Shown here piece after piece: positions 1 to 7,055 of a stretch of 10,788 nt of DNA. Position 1 is the first letter of the stretch, and each line of letters opens with the position of its first letter. The notes below the pieces were generated by a model. It ran no database searches. It saw only the letters and a program-made list of their open reading frames with translations, and was not told the DNA's origin. This DNA comes from Solobacterium sp. Lineage in GTDB: Bacteria > Bacillota_I > Bacilli_A > Erysipelotrichales > Erysipelotrichaceae. The stretch lies in contig JAFYGX010000077.1 in the NCBI GenBank assembly GCA_017543025.1, positions 1 to 10,788 of the forward strand, written 5' to 3'. A program made the translations under genes and the position numbers.

Positions 1-29
1 AAAATCATCTTTTGCAGAAGTGGGACGGA
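1..29 (+). repeat. Left terminal inverted repeat of the IS
   Basis: The first 16 bases, AAAATCATCTTTTGCA, match the reverse complement of the right end exactly. After one mismatch at position 17, eight more bases (AAGTGGGA, 18-25) match, followed by scattered matches to about position 29. The true outer end may lie one base outside the window. Confidence 0.85.
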
Positions 30-52
30 ATGAGGTCTTAAGACTTGATGAA

Positions 53-61
53 TGGTATAAT
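53..61 (+). promoter_or_regulatory. Extended -10 promoter of the transposase gene
   Basis: TGGTATAAT contains a perfect TATAAT (56-61) with the TG dinucleotide of an extended -10 element. No good -35 hexamer is present 17 bp upstream, which extended -10 promoters tolerate. Transcription would begin near 68, giving an untranslated leader of about 105 nt that includes both inverted repeats described below. The start site is inferred from the motif only. Confidence 0.55.
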
Positions 62-91
62 ACGAATGATCTGAACCGGATCAAACTAATG

Positions 92-169
92 AGTCAAGCC
101 GGGTAGTTGTGCATTAGTGATGTGGTAGTCCTTCGTACAACTATCCGGCTTGGCTGGAAGGACTACCAC
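92..169 (+). promoter_or_regulatory. Interleaved inverted repeats in the transposase leader
   Basis: Arm A (92-110) is complementary to A' (137-155) over 19 positions including two G-U pairs; its core 95-110 is 16 pairs with one G-U. Arm B (122-134) is complementary to B' (157-169) over 13 perfect pairs. The order is A-B-A'-B'. B' contains the likely transposase Shine-Dalgarno (GGAAGGA, 156-162) and ends three bases before the ATG at 173, so B:B' pairing would hide the ribosome site. Only one base separates A' from B', too short to cross a 19-bp helix, so the full helices should be mutually exclusive. This suggests a translational on/off leader or read-through protection comparable in principle to IS10 and IS50; the role is inference. 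Confidence 0.6.
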
Positions 170-172
170 TCC

Positions 173-1213
173 ATGAAATCAAGAATAAGATCTCAGTCCC
201 GCCGGAAAACTCCGTGGGACACTTTAAGCAAAGTTGAGATAACACCAATGCAGAAGTATCTCAGAGATCTCTACAAATCCGGGTATGATTCCCATCATAA
301 AAGTCTTGCAGAGATGAACGATGTGGAACTGTTTGACAGTTACTACCCTGAGTCATGCCCATACTGCCAATCGGAAGAATTTGTCAGAGACGGATTTTAC
401 AAGACCGGATTGCAGCGGTACACGTGCAGGCACTGCAGAAAGACTTTCTGTATAACAACAGGAACAGTATTCGAAGATCATAAGATATCTGTCGGCGAAT
501 GGATGCAGTATTTATTGAATCTGTTTGACTTTGTAAGTCTGAATTCCGATTCCAAAAATAACCGCAATGCTTTTACAACATCCAGATACTGGCTGGAGAA
601 AGTATTCCTGGTCCTCCAGGACTACCAGGATAACACTGTACTGAAAGGCACTGTTTATTTCGATGAAACATTCTACTCAGTAATTAAAGGTGATGCTGTC
701 AGAAAGAATGGAAAGCTTCTCAGAGGTATCTCACGAAACAAAATGTGTATCGGAGTTGCTGCAGATCAATCGCGAATTTATTGCTGTTATGAAGGAAACG
801 GAAAGCCCGATTCCGAAAGAACACTTTCTTTATTCAAAGATCACATCAAACCGACGGCACATTTGGTCCATGATGATGAGAATTCTCACAAGTTGCTGGT
901 AAGCACACTGAAGCTGAAGGAAACAGTTTATTCATCGGAAGAATTGAAGGGCTTGGATGACAGTGAAAATCCATTAGACAGAGTCAATAACATCCATTCA
1001 CTGCTGAAACTCTTTCTCAATTCACACTCAGGTTTTATTAGGGATGGATTACAAGGTTATTTGGACCTGTTTGCATTCATCATGAATCCTCCAGTTAACA
1101 GATTGAAGAAGGTCGAATTGTTTTTGGAGATGGCTATCAGAAACAGAGTGAGATTAAGATATAGGGATTTTTATAAGAGCCAAAGATCCGAACCACTTGA
1201 TGAAAAGCAGTAA
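173..1213 (+). CDS. Transposase with zinc ribbon and IS1595/ISXO2-like DDE core
   Basis: A protein of 346 residues that would cut and join the ends of the insertion sequence carrying it. The N-terminal third has a zinc ribbon, CPYC at 62-65 and CRHC at 85-88, as in IS1/IS1595-type transposases. The catalytic core shows YFDETF (D164), HDDENSH (D234/D235) and a C-terminal VNNIHSLLK stretch followed by a hydrophobic YLDLFAF segment, the layout of the ISXO2-like domain. There is no Glu at the third acidic position; N272 lies seven residues before K279, compatible with the DDNK variant described for several IS1595 subgroups. ATG 173 was chosen because it follows GGAAGGA by 10 nt; an in-frame TTG at 107 has no ribosome site and lies inside a hairpin arm. 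No frameshift or internal stop is present, so it may be functional. Confidence 0.8.
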   Translation: MKSRIRSQSRRKTPWDTLSKVEITPMQKYLRDLYKSGYDSHHKSLAEMNDVELFDSYYPESCPYCQSEEFVRDGFYKTGLQRYTCRHCRKTFCITTGTVFEDHKISVGEWMQYLLNLFDFVSLNSDSKNNRNAFTTSRYWLEKVFLVLQDYQDNTVLKGTVYFDETFYSVIKGDAVRKNGKLLRGISRNKMCIGVAADQSRIYCCYEGNGKPDSERTLSLFKDHIKPTAHLVHDDENSHKLLVSTLKLKETVYSSEELKGLDDSENPLDRVNNIHSLLKLFLNSHSGFIRDGLQGYLDLFAFIMNPPVNRLKKVELFLEMAIRNRVRLRYRDFYKSQRSEPLDEKQ

Positions 1214-1242
1214 TTCATCCCACTTTTGCAAAAGATGATTTT
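1214..1242 (-). repeat. Right terminal inverted repeat of the IS
   Basis: Read on the minus strand from 1242, this is AAAATCATCTTTTGCA, then one mismatch, then AAGTGGGA, mirroring positions 1-25. It begins immediately after the transposase stop codon (TAA at 1211-1213). A further T at 1243 and an A-run at 1244-1251 follow. Confidence 0.85.
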
Positions 1243-1243
1243 T

Positions 1244-1271
1244 AAAAAAAACACCAGTCAGAACATGGTGC
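1244..1271 (-). terminator. Weak terminator-like hairpin next to the IS
   Basis: On the minus strand CACCA (1270-1266) and TGGTG (1256-1252) can form a five-pair stem with a nine-base loop, extended by one G-U pair. Eight T's (1251-1244) follow directly. The stem is short but the U-run is good, and it lies about 200 nt beyond the last gene of the minus-strand operon, where a terminator is expected. The insertion sequence begins exactly at the end of the T-run. Confidence 0.35.
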
Positions 1272-1357
1272 GGCTGCACGCCAAATCTGTCAGTTCTGCC
1301 TCTCAGCAGGCGCTCCATGTATCGTTTCATGAATGATCTGTTTCTGTGTGAAGATAA

Positions 1358-1372
1358 AGGCAAGTCATGCCT
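1358..1372 (-). terminator. Minor hairpin downstream of xerD
   Basis: AGGCA and TGCCT (1358-1362 and 1368-1372) form a five-pair stem with a five-base loop. On the minus strand it is followed by TTATCTT, a poor U-run. It might contribute to ending the operon transcript about 95 nt after the xerD stop, but the support is slight. Confidence 0.2.
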
Positions 1373-1484
1373 ATTTGAACATCCTGAAAAAGATGAAAAC
1401 AAAAACTGATCGTATATTTTCATTCACCGGCTCTGCATCAGCGATTGACAGAAGTGCTTTCACAGCATCAGAGATCTGTGTCAT
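1371..1484 (-). other. Possible remnant of a gene start overlapping the xerD end
   Basis: A minus-strand ATG at 1484, inside the last codons of xerD, opens a 37-codon frame. Its first 26 codons read like ordinary protein (MTQISDAVKALLSIADAEPV...), then it turns into a Phe/Val-rich low-complexity tail and stops at 1371. The overlap style matches the other junctions in the operon, so this could be the head of a lost downstream gene, but I recognise no family and no well-spaced ribosome site is present. A chance frame is equally possible. Confidence 0.2.
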
Positions 1485-2370
1485 CCTTGTTTCCGGGATG
1501 AAACCGTGCATAGCTCTGAAACATCTGACGGTTTGCCACATGCGTATAGATCTCTGTCGTTCTGATATCCGAATGCCCAAGCATTTCCTGGATCGCTCTG
1601 AGATCTGCGCCGCCCTGAAGAAGATGCGTCGCGTAGGAATGTCTCAGTTTATGCGGCGTCAGATGTTCCTGGAAACCGAGTTCAGCGCATTTTTCGCGCA
1701 TCAGTTTTTCAACGGATTCTCTCGTTACTTTACGGCCAAACCGGTTGATGAAGAACAGATTTGTCTTTTTTTTCAGATATAGCGGACGCACAAGCTGATA
1801 ATACCGCTCAATCACTGATACGGAACCGGAAGGCAGCGGTACGATTCGCTCCTTATTGCCTTTGCCGAGGATCCTTATGATTCTGCTGTCCAGATCGACA
1901 CGGTTGACTGTCAGTGAAACCGCTTCAGAGACACGCATGCCGCAGGAATAAATCATTTCCAGCAGCGCATGCTGGAACAGCTCCTGCGGATTCGTATCGT
2001 CAAAACTGCTCATCAGACGTTCAATCATATCCACCGTTGCGAACACCGGAAGTGACTTTACACCGCGATGAACCTCAAGATTGAGTGAAGGATCTGCTTC
2101 GTTATGCATATAGGAGAGATATTGATGAAAGGAACGGATTGCGGCTGCCATACGTGACAGTGATGTTCCTTTCTTTTCCATACTCTGATCCACCATGAAA
2201 TCTTCGATTAGATCACTGCTGATTTTTTTTGTATCTTTGATTCCCTCGTCATTCAGAAACGAAATATACTGCTTCAGATCACTTTCATAAGACTTAACCG
2301 TACGGGTGCTTTTTCCTTCATTCACCGTGATTTCTGCAAGGTAACTTCGAAGTGCTTCTTCTGTTTTCAT
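1468..2370 (-). CDS. xerD: XerD-like tyrosine recombinase/integrase
   Basis: A 300-residue site-specific recombinase. Xer recombinases resolve chromosome dimers at dif by a covalent phosphotyrosine intermediate. Residues about 1-90 form the SAM-like core-binding domain (TRTVKSYESDLKQYISFL), and about 110-285 the catalytic domain. All six catalytic positions are visible: R146 (CGMRVSEA), K170 (LGKGNKE), H240 and R243 (HKLRHSYATHLL), H266 (LGHSDIRTT) and the nucleophile Y275 (EIYTHV). Length equals the usual XerC/XerD size. The C-terminus carries a slightly longer acidic tail (GNKDDTDL) than many homologues. The start overlaps the dinB stop as ATGA, with GAGG about 10 nt upstream, so it is the last gene of the operon and translationally coupled to dinB. 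XerC, XerS-like or prophage-type specificity cannot be told apart by eye; XerD is the best fit by length and motifs. Confidence 0.85.
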   Translation of the reverse strand: MKTEEALRSYLAEITVNEGKSTRTVKSYESDLKQYISFLNDEGIKDTKKISSDLIEDFMVDQSMEKKGTSLSRMAAAIRSFHQYLSYMHNEADPSLNLEVHRGVKSLPVFATVDMIERLMSSFDDTNPQELFQHALLEMIYSCGMRVSEAVSLTVNRVDLDSRIIRILGKGNKERIVPLPSGSVSVIERYYQLVRPLYLKKKTNLFFINRFGRKVTRESVEKLMREKCAELGFQEHLTPHKLRHSYATHLLQGGADLRAIQEMLGHSDIRTTEIYTHVANRQMFQSYARFHPGNKDDTDL

Positions 2371-3533
2371 TTTTTGATCGCCTCACTTGCACGAACAAGC
2401 CGTATGCCGCCGAGTTCGCTGTTCAGCTCCTTCAGAACAGATATCGTCTCTTCGCGATGTGAAATCGATTCATCAAACAGAGAAATCTGTGCAGACAGCG
2501 TGGCATCATCCGAAAAATCCGACAGTGAAATACCAAGCAGCCGCACCGGCATCTCTTCCCAGTTTGAATTAAACAGCGACAGTGCGGAAACATAAATATC
2601 ATCTGCTTTCCAGATCGGATCATTTAACCGTACACTGCGGTCAATATTGGAAAAATCATAGTATTTGATCCGGATGGACAGCAGATACCCTGCTTTTCCG
2701 GCTTCATGAAGCCGATGGGAAAGCGTGCGTGAAAGACTTCTCAGCATGCCGCGCAATTCTTCGTAATCGGTGATATCTTCCAGAAATGTTTCAGATACCC
2801 CCATACTGCGGGCATTCCAGTCCTTGATGATTGTTCTGTCATCTCTGCCGTTTGCCTTGCGGATCATCTCCTCTGTATTCTTTCCGAAAATCGGGCGCAG
2901 CATTTCAGGGTCTTTGCAATTGGCAAGATCTCCGATCGTGCGGATGTTGACATCTTCCATCAGAGGAAGTGTTTTTGCGCCTACGCCCCGCATATCTCTG
3001 ATCGGAAGCGGCCATAATTTCTGGGGCACTTCCCGCAGACGGAGAACCGTGATCCCGGCGGGTTTTTTCATGTCACTTGCCATTTTGGCAAGAAACATAT
3101 TCGGTGCCACTCCGATGGAACATGTAAGGCCCAGTTCCTCTTTCACCCTGCGCTGTATTTCCCATGCGAGATCAAGCGGTCTTTCATATCTTCGGATTAC
3201 ATCCGTCATATCGGCATAGCATTCATCAATGCTTGCCTGTTCCATATCGTCTGTATATCCGGCTATCATTGCCATGAACTCCTCTGAAAGCGCACGATAA
3301 TAATTAAAATGAGGCTCTACAACGATCAGTTCGCGGCAGAGCTTCCGTCCGATTTCAATCGGCATCGCGCTGTGGACCCCGTACCTGCGTGCTTCATAAC
3401 TCGCAGTCGAAATCACGGAACGTCGGGTTGTTCCGCTGACAGCGATTGGTTTTCCTTTCAGAGACGGGTCCAGAAGTACTTCACAGGAGGCAAAAAAGGC
3501 ATTCAGATCAATATGAAAATATACTCTGCTCAT
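2367..3533 (-). CDS. dinB: DNA polymerase IV (Y-family translesion polymerase)
   Basis: A 388-residue Y-family polymerase that copies past damaged bases without proofreading. The palm begins with HIDLNAFFASCE (metal ligand D9, aromatic steric-gate region just after). The second catalytic patch is SIDECYADMTD (D103, E104). A helix-hairpin-helix-type thumb region follows (MRGVGAKTLPLMEDVNIRTIGDL), then the little-finger domain. Near the C-terminus QISLF (349-353) matches the beta-clamp binding consensus QxxLF, so recruitment to the sliding clamp is likely. Length is normal for bacterial DinB. It starts at an ATGA overlap with the recN stop and ends in an ATGA overlap with xerD. No LexA-type operator was seen near its start, and being buried in an operon suggests constitutive or operon-level expression rather than its own SOS promoter. 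Confidence 0.93.
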   Translation of the reverse strand: MSRVYFHIDLNAFFASCEVLLDPSLKGKPIAVSGTTRRSVISTASYEARRYGVHSAMPIEIGRKLCRELIVVEPHFNYYRALSEEFMAMIAGYTDDMEQASIDECYADMTDVIRRYERPLDLAWEIQRRVKEELGLTCSIGVAPNMFLAKMASDMKKPAGITVLRLREVPQKLWPLPIRDMRGVGAKTLPLMEDVNIRTIGDLANCKDPEMLRPIFGKNTEEMIRKANGRDDRTIIKDWNARSMGVSETFLEDITDYEELRGMLRSLSRTLSHRLHEAGKAGYLLSIRIKYYDFSNIDRSVRLNDPIWKADDIYVSALSLFNSNWEEMPVRLLGISLSDFSDDATLSAQISLFDESISHREETISVLKELNSELGGIRLVRASEAIKK

Positions 3534-5179
3534 TCCTGTCTCTGGTTCCTTTCATACAGCTCTTTCGCCGCAGCAAGTGATGTTTCCGTCACTTCACCGC
3601 TCGCTATAACCGCAAGCTGGGCAAGAACCTCTTCATTCTGCAGCTCTTTCACATGTGTATGCGTTCGTCCCTGTTCTTCCGATTTCGATACCGCATAATG
3701 TGACTGCGCGGTTGCGGCAACCGGTGCAAGATGCGTAACAGCAAATACCTGTGTGTTCATTGAAAGCTCCCGCATCTTCCGGCCGATCGCAGACGCAACC
3801 GGACCGGATACTCCGGTATCGATCTCATCAAAGATGACTGTCTGAATACCCTGAAGATGGGTAAAGATTACCTTAAGACCGAGCATCAGTCTGGAAAGCT
3901 CACCGCCGCTGGCAGTTTTGGACAGCGGACGGAAGTCTTCTCCCCTGTTCATTGCGATCATAAATTCAACTCTGTCCGTGCCGTTTTCATTCGGTTCACA
4001 GCTGCGGATATCCGTTTTAAATCGAGCTTTTTCCAGCATCAGATCTTTCAGGTGCCCCGCTACCGCCTGATCCAGTCCCGTACTGCCTTTCCGCCGCTGT
4101 CGGGAAATCTTTTCCGCGAACGAGGAAAACGTCTGATAGGCAGAATCGATCTTCTGGTCAATCTCCCGCAGAAACTCGTCGCGCCTGGAAAAACGGTCAA
4201 CCTGTTTCTGAAGTTCTTCTCTGCGCTCAAGAATTGCTGTGACTGTCGGGCCATAACGGCGCTTCATCCGCTGCAGAAGAAACAGGCGTTCTTCAACCCG
4301 ATTAATCTCTTCTTCTGAAAATTCCATGGAATCATATACATTCCGAAGGAGTTCCACTGCATCCTGCCAGATATAGTAAGCATCATTCATGCTTTCCTTC
4401 GCCTTCTGAAACAGTTCACTGTCTTCCAGACTCTGAACCGTATGGTTCATCTCATACATTTCACCGGACAACGATTCATCATATCCTCTGATCACTTCAT
4501 TCAGTTTTTCAAATGACGATTTTACCGCTTTGAAAGAACGTTCCTTTTCACTCAGTTCTTCCTCTTCTCCTTCTTTCAGATCGGCCGCATCGATTTCATC
4601 GATCTCATGCCGGAAAAATTCCAGATCAGATTCACTGAATGTTTCTTCAAGTGCTTTCTGTTTTTCTTCACAGAGTGCTTTCCATACATGATAGGCATCT
4701 GCCGTTTTTTTCCGCAGTGCATCATTCTGAAGATATTCATCAAGAAGATGGATATGTGTTGCGGTATTCAGCAGATACTGGTTGTCACGCTGGCCGTGAA
4801 TATCGATCTCATATTCCAGCACGGAACGCATCAGGGAAAGCGTAACGATACGATGATCGATTCTTGCGGTGCTTTTGCCCGAAGAAAGGATTTCACGGGT
4901 AAATGTTACATCTCCTTCTGTTTCAAATCCTGCTTCCTTCAGTCTTGCAAGTGCATTGGGATCAGAGGAAAGATCAAATGTTCCTTCGACAATTGCCCTG
5001 TCTTTTCCTTTTGAAATGTAGGAACTGCTTGCCCGGTCCGCTCCCAGCAAAGAAACAGCGTCGATGAGTATGGACTTACCGGCGCCGGTTTCACCGATAA
5101 ATGCGCTGAATCCGTCATGAAAATCCAGATTCAGCTCATCTATCAGAACAAAATTTTTAATATACAGATGTCTCAGCAT
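3530..5179 (-). CDS. recN: DNA repair protein RecN (SMC-like ATPase)
   Basis: A 549-residue SMC-type ATPase acting early at double-strand breaks, where it gathers DNA ends for RecA-dependent recombination. The N-terminal half-site has Walker A GETGAGKS (29-36) and a Q-loop region HGQRDNQ (128-134). Residues about 150-350 are charged and helical, the short coiled-coil arm. The C-terminal half-site has the ABC signature ASGGELSRLML (about 423-433) and Walker B VIFDEIDTGVSGPVA (FDEIDTG about 450-456), followed by the VTHLAP switch. Length is typical. The Q-loop stretch is usually HGQHEHQ in relatives such as Bacillus subtilis; here the second His is Arg and the following residues differ. The start lies 8 nt after the dxs stop with only a weak GGAA site. 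Confidence 0.95.
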   Translation of the reverse strand: MLRHLYIKNFVLIDELNLDFHDGFSAFIGETGAGKSILIDAVSLLGADRASSSYISKGKDRAIVEGTFDLSSDPNALARLKEAGFETEGDVTFTREILSSGKSTARIDHRIVTLSLMRSVLEYEIDIHGQRDNQYLLNTATHIHLLDEYLQNDALRKKTADAYHVWKALCEEKQKALEETFSESDLEFFRHEIDEIDAADLKEGEEEELSEKERSFKAVKSSFEKLNEVIRGYDESLSGEMYEMNHTVQSLEDSELFQKAKESMNDAYYIWQDAVELLRNVYDSMEFSEEEINRVEERLFLLQRMKRRYGPTVTAILERREELQKQVDRFSRRDEFLREIDQKIDSAYQTFSSFAEKISRQRRKGSTGLDQAVAGHLKDLMLEKARFKTDIRSCEPNENGTDRVEFMIAMNRGEDFRPLSKTASGGELSRLMLGLKVIFTHLQGIQTVIFDEIDTGVSGPVASAIGRKMRELSMNTQVFAVTHLAPVAATAQSHYAVSKSEEQGRTHTHVKELQNEEVLAQLAVIASGEVTETSLAAAKELYERNQRQE

Positions 5180-5187
5180 AATTTCCG

Positions 5188-7047
5188 TTAACCGCAGGCT
5201 TTCACGATATCATCGTACAGCGTACTGAGATCGCAGCCTTCATCCTTCTTCAGCAGGTTCGCTGATCCCTGAGGGATATAATGATCTCCAAGGCCATAGC
5301 GTGTTACCTCGAGATGCAGATGATGATCATTGCTGTATTCCAGAATCGCCGATGCAAGTCCGCCCGCTTTCATATCCGTTTCATAGATGAATACCGGAAG
5401 CCCGCTCTCTGCCGTTTCCTTCAGCATTGCTTCATCCAGCGGCTTGATAAACCGGCAGTTGATCAGTTTCACCGGAAGTTCATTCACTTCAAGCTTATGT
5501 TTGATCAGATCTACATCCGGCCCGTAGGCCATCACTATTACTTTAGCCTCTTCCGGAGCATATTCCAGAGTCCAGCTGAACGAAATTTCCGCAAAATCAG
5601 GAAGATCACTGCAAATCACTTCTCCTCTTGGATAGCGCAACGCAAATGGATGATCCTGCCGCAATGCAGTATAGATCATATTGCGTGCTTCCGCTGCATC
5701 CTTTGGTGCCGCAAGAATCAGATTCGGAAGGGAACGCAGAATTCCGATATCAAATACGCCATGATGCGTATCTCCGTCTGCACCGACCAGCCCTGCACGA
5801 TCAATTCCGATCAGCACAGGGAGATCCATTCTGCATACATCGTGATTCACCTGATCATAGGCCCGCTGCAGAAAGGAGCTGTAAATGCTGATAAACGGAC
5901 GCATTCCGGACAGTGCGAGCGAAGCGGCAAATGTCATCGCATGTTCTTCTGCGATGCCGCAGTCAAAACTCCGTTCCGGATATGCCGCAAAGAACGAATC
6001 AAGTGCGCTTCCATACAGCATGGCTGGTGTAATCACCGCAATTCTCTGATCCGTTCCGGCAAGTTCCAGCACGGTATCAGACACCACGCGAGACCAGCTT
6101 TTATATCCTTCCGGAACATTGTGAAGCGGTTTTCCGCTGATTCGATCAAACGGCCCAACCCCATGCCATTGTCCCGTCAGATCTTTTTCGCATGGTGAAT
6201 AGCCGCGTCCCTTCTGGGTGATGACATGTACAACTACCGGTCCTTCGTGTTCCTTTGCGACATTCAGAACACGGATCAGTTCGCGAAGATTATGACCATC
6301 GACCGGACCGAGATATTCAAGATTGAATTCACCGAATACACCGGCATCAATAACGGATTCTTTCAGCGCATCCTTCATGTTTTTCATGCCGCGGTACATC
6401 ACTTTTCCGAAATCACTCTTGTTCAGCGAATGCTTCATGGAAAGCTTCAGATTGTTGTAGGATGCAGCGGACCGCAGTCTTGCAAATCCGCGTGTGAGGC
6501 CGCCGACATTTCTGGAAATCGACATATTATTGTCGTTGAATATAATAACAATATTCCGTTTCTCACTGCCGATATGATTCAGTGCTTCCAGTGATTCGCC
6601 TGAGCCCATTGCCCCATCACCGATGACTGGAACAATATGATAAGACTCTCTGGAAAGATCGCGGGCAACTGCCATTCCGAGTGCTGCAGACAATGAAGTG
6701 CTGCTGTGCCCCGCCTCCCATGCGTCATAAATGCTTTCGCTTCGCTTCTGAAAACCAGAAAGTCCGTGATACTGCCGGAGCTGATCAAAATATTTCGCCC
6801 GGCCAGTCAGAATCTTATGTGTATAAGACTGATGACCGACGTCGAAGAAAATCTTGTCCTTCGGCGCATCAAATACATAGTGAAGCGCAATCGTCAGTTC
6901 AACGACTCCGAGATTGCTGGCAAGATGCCCGCCGGTTCTTGAAATATTATCAATGAGAAAACGCCGGATATCTGCTGCCAGCATTGTAAGCTCAGTGATA
7001 TTCATTGTTTTGAGAAATTCCGGATTCTGAATCCCTGTGAGATCCAT
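5188..7047 (-). CDS. dxs: 1-deoxy-D-xylulose-5-phosphate synthase
   Basis: A 619-residue thiamine diphosphate enzyme that condenses pyruvate with glyceraldehyde 3-phosphate to DXP, the first step of the MEP isoprenoid pathway and also a precursor for thiamine and pyridoxal. Visible motifs are FDVGHQSYTHKILTGR (H72), GHSSTSLSAALGMA (H114), the ThDP/Mg loop GDGAMGSGE...NDNN (143-174), the catalytic FDCGIAEEHA (361-370, with the Glu that activates ThDP), and DRAGLVGADGDTHHG (416-430). The C-terminal transketolase domain is complete; length is that of the family. A strong AGGAGG site precedes the ATG, the best ribosome site in the operon, and the start is 8 nt after the ispA stop, so DXP synthesis and prenyl elongation are co-expressed. 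Presence implies the MEP rather than the mevalonate route, though other MEP genes are outside the window. Confidence 0.96.
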   Translation of the reverse strand: MDLTGIQNPEFLKTMNITELTMLAADIRRFLIDNISRTGGHLASNLGVVELTIALHYVFDAPKDKIFFDVGHQSYTHKILTGRAKYFDQLRQYHGLSGFQKRSESIYDAWEAGHSSTSLSAALGMAVARDLSRESYHIVPVIGDGAMGSGESLEALNHIGSEKRNIVIIFNDNNMSISRNVGGLTRGFARLRSAASYNNLKLSMKHSLNKSDFGKVMYRGMKNMKDALKESVIDAGVFGEFNLEYLGPVDGHNLRELIRVLNVAKEHEGPVVVHVITQKGRGYSPCEKDLTGQWHGVGPFDRISGKPLHNVPEGYKSWSRVVSDTVLELAGTDQRIAVITPAMLYGSALDSFFAAYPERSFDCGIAEEHAMTFAASLALSGMRPFISIYSSFLQRAYDQVNHDVCRMDLPVLIGIDRAGLVGADGDTHHGVFDIGILRSLPNLILAAPKDAAEARNMIYTALRQDHPFALRYPRGEVICSDLPDFAEISFSWTLEYAPEEAKVIVMAYGPDVDLIKHKLEVNELPVKLINCRFIKPLDEAMLKETAESGLPVFIYETDMKAGGLASAILEYSNDHHLHLEVTRYGLGDHYIPQGSANLLKKDEGCDLSTLYDDIVKACG

Positions 7048-7055
7048 AGTGCCTC

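Larger units (their letters stand above)
1..1243 (+). mobile_element. Insertion sequence, IS1595-like, about 1.24 kb
   Basis: The element is bounded by imperfect inverted repeats at 1-29 and 1214-1242 and carries one transposase gene that stops right where the right repeat begins. Length, a single zinc-ribbon DDE transposase and an adjacent run of eight A's (1244-1251), which could be an 8-bp target duplication, all fit the IS1595 family. The repeats start with AAAATCATC rather than the GG-type ends I associate with that family, so the assignment rests mainly on the protein. The outer boundary is uncertain by a base because the right end has a fifth T (1243) and the window begins exactly at the left end, so the left flank cannot be seen. 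It is inserted just downstream of the operon and its gene converges on xerD. Confidence 0.75.

Noticed and set aside
92..169. H-type pseudoknot formed by both leader helices at once
   Set aside because: Only one nucleotide joins A' to B', which cannot span a 19-bp stem, so simultaneous full pairing is sterically implausible. Alternative helices are more likely.
107..172. N-terminal extension of the transposase from a TTG at 107
   Set aside because: No ribosome site precedes it, it lies inside a hairpin arm, and the added residues do not look like part of the zinc-ribbon transposase. ATG 173 is better supported.
608..631. Small hairpin and ggactacca copy inside the transposase gene
   Set aside because: The nine-base match to leader arm B' lies in coding sequence and is short enough to be chance.
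3520..3560. LexA/SOS operator in front of dinB
   Set aside because: No CGAAC-N4-GTTCG-like element was found; the start is inside recN with a 4-nt overlap, so expression should follow the operon.
3857..6594. Long plus-strand frames opposite recN and dxs
   Set aside because: They lie wholly antisense to genes with complete motif sets and read as Phe/Cys/His-rich sequence typical of complementary-strand shadows.
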